From JACMNW01 sp031413495 (GTDB lineage Bacteria > Pseudomonadota > Alphaproteobacteria > Rhodobacterales > Rhodobacteraceae): a stretch of DNA of 11,060 bases. Both the position numbers and the translations under genes were made by a program. Below are positions 7,507 through 11,060 of this stretch, one piece after another (the first letter of the stretch is position 1; every line of letters starts with the position of its first letter). The stretch covers positions 1-11,060 of the forward strand of contig JANOFE010000026.1 of assembly GCA_031413495.1 (NCBI GenBank), written 5' to 3'. Below the pieces are notes generated by a model, which had not been told where the DNA came from, did not search any database, and was given only the letters and a program-made list of their open reading frames with translations.

Positions 7507-8427
7507 CTATTCGGTTACTGCTGGAAGCGGCGCATCTGGCAGAGTCAGATCGGCAGGATGCAAACCAAGCAGGTTGTTGACGGCTGCGATGACGCCCTCG
7601 GTGACCGGCTTGTTGGCCGCAGCCTCTAGCAGACCAAATTCTGTCGCAGGTTGGTTGGCAATGGCTTCACGTAATTCTGCCTCGCGCGCGAGAAGGACTG
7701 CATATTCATTCGCTGCGGCTAGTTCCGACTGAAGAGCGGTACGTTCAACCGAAAGGGCGTCAATTTCGCCCGTAATGGCCGCAATTTCACCTGCCAGCGC
7801 CGTTGTATCGGTGCCAGAGGGGGCTGCTGCCAGTTGGGCTTGCAGTCCAGCAAGGCTTGTGGCGGCGAGGCCGAGGTCGGTATCAAGCTGGGCAATGTCA
7901 CCAGTGATGGTAGCATTGTCGCGGGCAGGCGGCGGCGTGTCGTCAAGGGTTGCCCTTGCTTGTTCGTAGTCTGCAAGCATGGCACTGCGTCCCAAAACGG
8001 CATTGTTGTATGCCGCAATCCTCCCGACACGTGAATTGGGGTTGGCATTTGCCAAAGCCCGAGGTGAGGCGTGCGCAGCGTTCAGCGCGCCCAGTTCTGA
8101 CGGGCTTGCACCAAGCACGTCCGCAAGATCAGCCTTTGGTTTCGATTTTGCAGTCCTTTGCTGACCCGTAATCTTAGTGCCTGAGTTCGAAGCCCTGACT
8201 TTGCCAGCGCCAGTGGATTTGGTCGAACCACCTGATGTGCTATCGACAGAATTCGCAGACCCGGCGCGTTCGTTGCCGCCGCCATTTCCACCCCCGTTTC
8301 CGCCACCGTTGCCACCTTTCGCATATGCGATGCCCGAAAAGGGAAGCGAGACTGCAATTGACATGGCCCCCAGAAGAGCCACCGAAAAGAATGCTGCCGA
8401 AAGGATATTTTTCTGTTTGGTTTTCAT
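7507..8427 (-). CDS. Secreted coiled-coil protein with a GGN-repeat N-terminus, function unknown
   Basis: This 306-aa protein has a clear Sec signal peptide: basic MKTKQK, a hydrophobic core, and AYA before a likely cleavage after residue 36. The mature N-terminus is a GGN/GGGN repeat (37-52), then a Ser/Thr/Lys-rich linker to about 98. A compact segment (about 100-147) reads DVLGASPSELGALNAAHASP and continues to SRVGRIAAYNNAVL. I believe related segments occur in alphaproteobacterial hypothetical exported proteins, but I cannot name a family. Residues about 176-260 are Ala/Leu/Glu-rich with heptad character, probably coiled coil; the tail is Pro-rich. The ATG at 8427 has GGAGA five bases upstream on the - strand. 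It is likely periplasmic or cell-surface. It is transcribed divergently from the PepSY gene and convergently with tadC. No function can be assigned. Confidence 0.85.
   Translation of the reverse strand: MKTKQKNILSAAFFSVALLGAMSIAVSLPFSGIAYAKGGNGGGNGGGNGGGNERAGSANSVDSTSGGSTKSTGAGKVRASNSGTKITGQQRTAKSKPKADLADVLGASPSELGALNAAHASPRALANANPNSRVGRIAAYNNAVLGRSAMLADYEQARATLDDTPPPARDNATITGDIAQLDTDLGLAATSLAGLQAQLAAAPSGTDTTALAGEIAAITGEIDALSVERTALQSELAAANEYAVLLAREAELREAIANQPATEFGLLEAAANKPVTEGVIAAVNNLLGLHPADLTLPDAPLPAVTE
8272..8319 (-). repeat. GGN/GGGN codon repeat
   Basis: This degenerate tandem repeat encodes KGGNGGGNGGGNGGGN just after the signal peptide of the secreted coiled-coil protein. The period is 12 bases (GGGN units) with synonymous differences. 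A flexible spacer or surface-exposed low-complexity segment is the likely result. Confidence 0.75.
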
Positions 8428-8516
8428 GCCAGTCTCCGATTAGGTCAGTCGGCTGTGCCTTGTTGACATCAACCAGTTATGGAAACGGTAGAGCATAGTC
8501 ATGATGAATGACCGCT

Positions 8517-8533
8517 AAATGAATTGTTCATTT
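8517..8533. promoter_or_regulatory. Inverted repeat AAATGAA-TTG-TTCATTT (possible operator)
   Basis: This perfect 7-bp-arm inverted repeat with a 3-base centre lies in the divergent intergenic region and overlaps the first half-site of the 11-base-spaced direct repeat. It could be a dimer binding site for a repressor, or a by-product of the overlapping repeat. A shorter symmetric element, GTTGA-CA-TCAAC, lies at 8462-8473. It includes TTGACA (8463-8468), a perfect -35 consensus, but I see no good -10 at 16-18 bases. Confidence 0.35.
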
Positions 8534-8541
8534 TGGGTTCA
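8525..8541 (+). promoter_or_regulatory. PhoP-box-like direct repeat (TGTTCA-N5-GGTTCA)
   Basis: TGTTCA (8525-8530) and GGTTCA (8536-8541) are direct repeats with an 11-base period, and a degenerate AGTTCT follows at 8546-8551. OmpR/PhoB-family regulators bind tandem half-sites with this period, and the enterobacterial PhoP box is (T/G)GTTTA-N5-(T/G)GTTTA. The element ends 23 bases before the PepSY start, upstream of the gene cluster that encodes such a regulator. The closeness to the ATG leaves little room for a downstream -10. It may therefore repress this gene, or act on the divergent gene, for which a possible -10 (TATGCT on the - strand) lies at 8492-8497. Confidence 0.4.
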
Positions 8542-8564
8542 CGTTAGTTCTGTTAGAAGGCAGT

Positions 8565-9071
8565 ATGAGTAGATTTAAGTTTGCCCTTTTGTTATTTTTA
8601 GGCTTGCCGTTCGCGGCACTGGCGGGGGTGACGCGTGAGATCGGGCAAGCTGAATTGCGTGAATTGGTCGCAACAGGCAACAGCATAAGTCTCTCTCGCG
8701 TGATTGACGTTGTGGCTCGGCAGACGCCAGGCGAACCCGTCGATGTACGGTTGTTTGACGTGGATGGATTGTTTTATCGCGTCGTTGTGGTGCAAACATC
8801 GGGCCGAGTAGTCCGTGTGGCAATCAATGCCCGGACAGGTGACATCCTGTCTGAAAACTCGCCGACCGCCGCGCGGGTACGCTCCGCGACAACCAGTGCG
8901 AATTCCGTGGCGGCGGTAGCCGGAAAATCCAAAGCCAAAAATGGAGACGCAGTTGTCGGGGCCACCAAGCGTGGTGGCAACAGCGGCACAAATGACAACG
9001 GTAACGGAAACGGTAAAAGTAACGGAAACGATAATAGTAGCGGTAATAGCAATGGAAATGGTAAGAACTGA
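8565..9071 (+). CDS. Secreted PepSY-like domain protein with a GN-rich tail
   Basis: This 168-aa protein has a signal peptide (residues 1-20, cleavage after ALA). A PepSY-like fold follows at about 42-97: a helix (SLSRVIDVVARQTPGE), strands around VDVRLFDVDGLFYRVVVV, and the closing VRVAINARTGDIL motif. The C-terminal 70 residues are low complexity and end in an Asn/Gly-rich tract from about 137. PepSY domains are found in exported proteins, some acting as inhibitors or modulators. Small PepSY proteins are often encoded beside PhoP/PhoQ- or QseB/QseC-like two-component systems, as here. The ATG at 8565 has GAAGG at 8556-8560, four bases away. A 39-bp gap separates it from the response regulator, suggesting one operon. 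It is probably a periplasmic partner of the sensor kinase, which is an inference. Confidence 0.8.
   Translation: MSRFKFALLLFLGLPFAALAGVTREIGQAELRELVATGNSISLSRVIDVVARQTPGEPVDVRLFDVDGLFYRVVVVQTSGRVVRVAINARTGDILSENSPTAARVRSATTSANSVAAVAGKSKAKNGDAVVGATKRGGNSGTNDNGNGNGKSNGNDNSSGNSNGNGKN
8996..9068 (+). repeat. GN-rich low-complexity coding repeat
   Basis: This degenerate hexamer repeat of the form GGxAAy (for example GGTAACGGAAACGGT) encodes the Asn/Gly/Ser tail of the PepSY-like protein. Codons for Asn and Gly vary synonymously, which suggests selection on composition rather than a recent slippage expansion. Confidence 0.7.
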
Positions 9072-9110
9072 CTGGTGGCATAGCAACCCGACCAGCGGGT
9101 TCACTCGCTC

Positions 9111-9770
9111 ATGAGGCTGCTTTTGGCCGAAGATGACCTCGTACTGGGCAACCAGATCCGACAGGCGCTGATGCAAGAAGGCCGGGTGGTTGACGTTGTA
9201 CATGACGGCGAGGAAGCATCGTTCCTCGGTGCTACGGAACCATATGACATGATCATCCTTGACCTTGGCCTACCTAAACGCGATGGCCTTTCCATCTTGC
9301 GCGACTGGCGAGCTCAGAAAAACGCCGTTCCGGTTCTGATATTGACAGCGCGCGACGGCTGGTCGCAGCGGGTAGAGGGTCTGGATGCAGGTGCTGATGA
9401 CTACATCACCAAACCGTTCCATATGGCGGAATTACTTGCGCGTGTCAGGGCCTTGCTTCGCCGCCGGATGGGCCAGCAAGGACCACTGTTTGAATCGGGA
9501 ATGTTCAGCTTTGACACCAGAATGGGCAGAGCGACAGTTGAGGGGATTACCGTCGATCTAACCGCACAAGAGGCAGCCGTTCTGACGTATCTGGTGAATA
9601 ATGCAGGTCGGCTGGTGTCACGGACTGAATTGTCCGAGCATATCTATGCCTATGATGACGACCGCGATTCAAACACCATTGCAGTCTTCGTAGCGCGGCT
9701 TCGAAAAAAACTGGGATCACACGTTATCCAGACGATCCGCGGTCGCGGTTACAAGATAGATCCAGCCTGA
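9111..9770 (+). CDS. OmpR/PhoB-family response regulator (PhoP-like)
   Basis: This 219-aa two-domain regulator has a receiver (1-117) with acidic pocket E7/D8/D9, phosphoacceptor D51 in LDLGLP, T79 and the conserved K101 in TKPF. A winged-helix DNA-binding domain covers about 125-219, including LTAQEAAVLTYLVNNAGRLV and the C-terminal hairpin QTIRGRGYKI. All phosphotransfer residues are present, so it should be a functional transcription factor binding tandem half-sites. The stop codon shares one base with the start of the kinase gene (TGATG), indicating translational coupling. No strong ribosome site is visible before ATG 9111; a GGG lies at 9097-9099. The PhoP/QseB subfamily is suggested by the PhoQ-like kinase beside it. 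Confidence 0.92.
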   Translation: MRLLLAEDDLVLGNQIRQALMQEGRVVDVVHDGEEASFLGATEPYDMIILDLGLPKRDGLSILRDWRAQKNAVPVLILTARDGWSQRVEGLDAGADDYITKPFHMAELLARVRALLRRRMGQQGPLFESGMFSFDTRMGRATVEGITVDLTAQEAAVLTYLVNNAGRLVSRTELSEHIYAYDDDRDSNTIAVFVARLRKKLGSHVIQTIRGRGYKIDPA

Positions 9771-11060
9771 TGCGATCATTGCGGAGCAGGGCGATCCTGT
9801 CGGGCCTTGGGTTATCCGCATTGTCCATTCTAGTCGGCGCCGTGATCTTGGTCACATCGGTTGATGATATCGCCTTGCGCCGTTTCGACACCGATCTGGC
9901 GGCGTTGCACCTGCAACTGACCGCAGCGGTGGCAAACGGCGGGCCGGATGCAGATATAATTGCCGCAGACCTTTCTGATCCGCTCTATGACCGACCGTAT
10001 TCTGGGCGATATTGGGAAGTCATTAAGAGCAACGGAACCGTAATTACTTCGCGGTCGCTGTTTGATGCCGTACTCAGCGTGCCTGCCGCAACGCAAGACT
10101 TGCAGTATTCAAACAGTGCCGGCCCAGACGGTGAAGTGAGACTTGCATGGCGCAAAATCACCCCTGACGGCGAAGCGCCATTAGTGATTGCCGTGGCAAA
10201 CTCAATGGCTGAACTCTACATTGAACAGTGGGACCTGCGGCAAAGCCTGTTGAGCGGATTTGCTATTGTCGGACTGTTGGGCCTGATCATCGCGATTTTT
10301 CAGACCTCTGCCATTTTGAGACCACTGACCACGCTCAGAAATGATATCAACCGGCGATGGGACAGTCATGAACGTCTGAATCCTGAGGACTATCCTGAAG
10401 AAGTTTCGCCGCTGGTCAGTGACATCAACACCTTGCTGGATCGCAATCGAGAAATGCTGGAACGCACTCGCAGGCAAAGCGCTGATCTTGCCCATGCGCT
10501 CAAAACCCCTTCGGCAATTCTTCGAAATGACCTTAACCGCATCAAGGGTGCCGGTCATTCGGTAGAGGTTGCCGAAGATGCTTTGGGTCGGATCGACGCG
10601 CAGATCACCCGATCCCTTACGCGGGTGCGTGCCGCAAATCTGGTGTCCCAAACCCAACTCGGGACCAATTTGCACAAATCCCTCCAGCGGCTCGATCGAG
10701 TCTTAGCTACACTTTTTCCAAATAACGACGGAGTCCTGAAACTGGATGTCATGCCCGATCTTCGAGTTGCAATGGATGTGCAGGATGTCGAGGAACTTCT
10801 GGGAAACCTTCTCGAGAACGCCATGAAATTCTGCCGAACTAGGGTTGTCGTCAGCGCCAAGCAATCTGCGGATGCGGTTTCTATTCGTATCGAAGACGAC
10901 GGGCCTGGCATATCCGAAGCCGACCGGATTGAGGCTTTGCGGCCCGGCGGACGGTTAGACACCTCGACACGCGGCACTGGATTGGGTCTTGCGATAGCGT
11001 CAGATGTGGCGAATGCCTATGGTGGCAAACTGACCCTCGGCAAATCTTTGACATTGGGTG
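9770..11060 (+). CDS. PhoQ-like sensor histidine kinase (3' end outside window)
   Basis: Open from the ATG at 9770 to the window edge (430 codons), this inner-membrane kinase has TM1 at about 8-29, a periplasmic sensor of about 130 residues and TM2 at about 159-177. A HAMP-like linker follows, beginning near RPLTTLRNDINRRW. The H box is DLAHALKTP with phosphoacceptor H242, the N box is GNLLENAMKF (345-354; N346, N350), G1 is EDDGPG (375-380) and G2 is GTGLGL (402-407). The DLAHALKTP H box, the GNLLENA N box and the RPGGRLDT segment before G2 resemble PhoQ more than EnvZ-type kinases. The sensor size also fits PhoQ. The ligand cannot be read from the sequence. Only the last part of the ATPase domain is missing. 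It pairs with the overlapping response regulator gene. Confidence 0.9.
   Translation, partial: MRSLRSRAILSGLGLSALSILVGAVILVTSVDDIALRRFDTDLAALHLQLTAAVANGGPDADIIAADLSDPLYDRPYSGRYWEVIKSNGTVITSRSLFDAVLSVPAATQDLQYSNSAGPDGEVRLAWRKITPDGEAPLVIAVANSMAELYIEQWDLRQSLLSGFAIVGLLGLIIAIFQTSAILRPLTTLRNDINRRWDSHERLNPEDYPEEVSPLVSDINTLLDRNREMLERTRRQSADLAHALKTPSAILRNDLNRIKGAGHSVEVAEDALGRIDAQITRSLTRVRAANLVSQTQLGTNLHKSLQRLDRVLATLFPNNDGVLKLDVMPDLRVAMDVQDVEELLGNLLENAMKFCRTRVVVSAKQSADAVSIRIEDDGPGISEADRIEALRPGGRLDTSTRGTGLGLAIASDVANAYGGKLTLGKSLTLG

Noticed and set aside
8463..8491. A sigma70-type promoter from TTGACA at 8463
   Set aside because: The -35 matches the consensus, but the sequence 16-18 bases downstream (around CGGTAGA) is not a good -10. 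The hexamer is better explained as part of the small inverted repeat GTTGA-CA-TCAAC.
8996..9068. A CRISPR or tandem-repeat array
   Set aside because: The repeat is short-period, in frame and synonymously varied within a coding region; there are no spacers and no cas genes.
8598..9203. Antisense open frame of 201 codons across the PepSY and response regulator genes
   Set aside because: It spans two genes with strong + strand signals (signal peptide, PepSY motif, receiver domain). Its Val/Thr/Ile run is simply the antisense of the GN repeat.
9111..11060. The two-component system as a dedicated regulator of the tad operon
   Set aside because: It is separated from tad by a convergent gene. I saw no matching 11-bp repeat next to the tad genes in the window, and the tad promoter is outside it, so there is no evidence either way.

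Overview
The window looks like chromosomal DNA of an alphaproteobacterium, most likely Rhodobacteraceae (roseobacter-type). The gene families, the moderately GC-rich codon use and the style of the Tad locus suggest this; it is an inference from gene content, since there is no rRNA or other taxonomic marker here. The window is densely coded. The only non-coding stretches of note are about 194 bp (7313-7506) and 137 bp (8428-8564). I see no tRNA, rRNA, CRISPR array, insertion sequence or phage gene.

Region 1 (1-7312, all + strand) is the distal part of a tad/cpa locus for tight-adherence (Flp type IVc) pili. After the 3' tail of an unidentified gene come tadG-like, tadE-like and a second TadE/TadF-like pseudopilin gene, then cpaE/tadZ, cpaF/tadA, tadB and tadC. 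The genes are very close or overlap (two ATGA junctions, gaps of 1 to 36 bp), so they probably form one transcription unit. CpaF is the assembly ATPase, TadB and TadC are the inner-membrane platform, and CpaE is the polar localisation factor. The three N-terminally anchored proteins are minor, pilus-associated components. Flp pilin, prepilin peptidase (CpaA/TadV), CpaB, the CpaC secretin and TadD are not in the window.

Region 2 (7313-7506) is a convergent intergenic spacer rich in small inverted repeats and probably holds terminators for tadC and the opposing gene.

Region 3 (7507-11060) holds two divergent genes for secreted proteins with glycine/asparagine-rich tracts. One is a 306-aa coiled-coil protein of unknown function on the - strand. 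The other is a small PepSY-like protein on the + strand. The PepSY gene leads an apparent operon with an OmpR/PhoB-family response regulator and a PhoQ-like histidine kinase, the latter cut by the window end. The divergent intergenic region carries an 11-bp-spaced direct repeat resembling the PhoP box, partly overlapping a perfect 7-bp-arm inverted repeat. The simplest model is an envelope-sensing PepSY/PhoP/PhoQ-like module that may regulate itself and perhaps the divergent secreted protein. I see no sequence evidence that it controls the tad genes.
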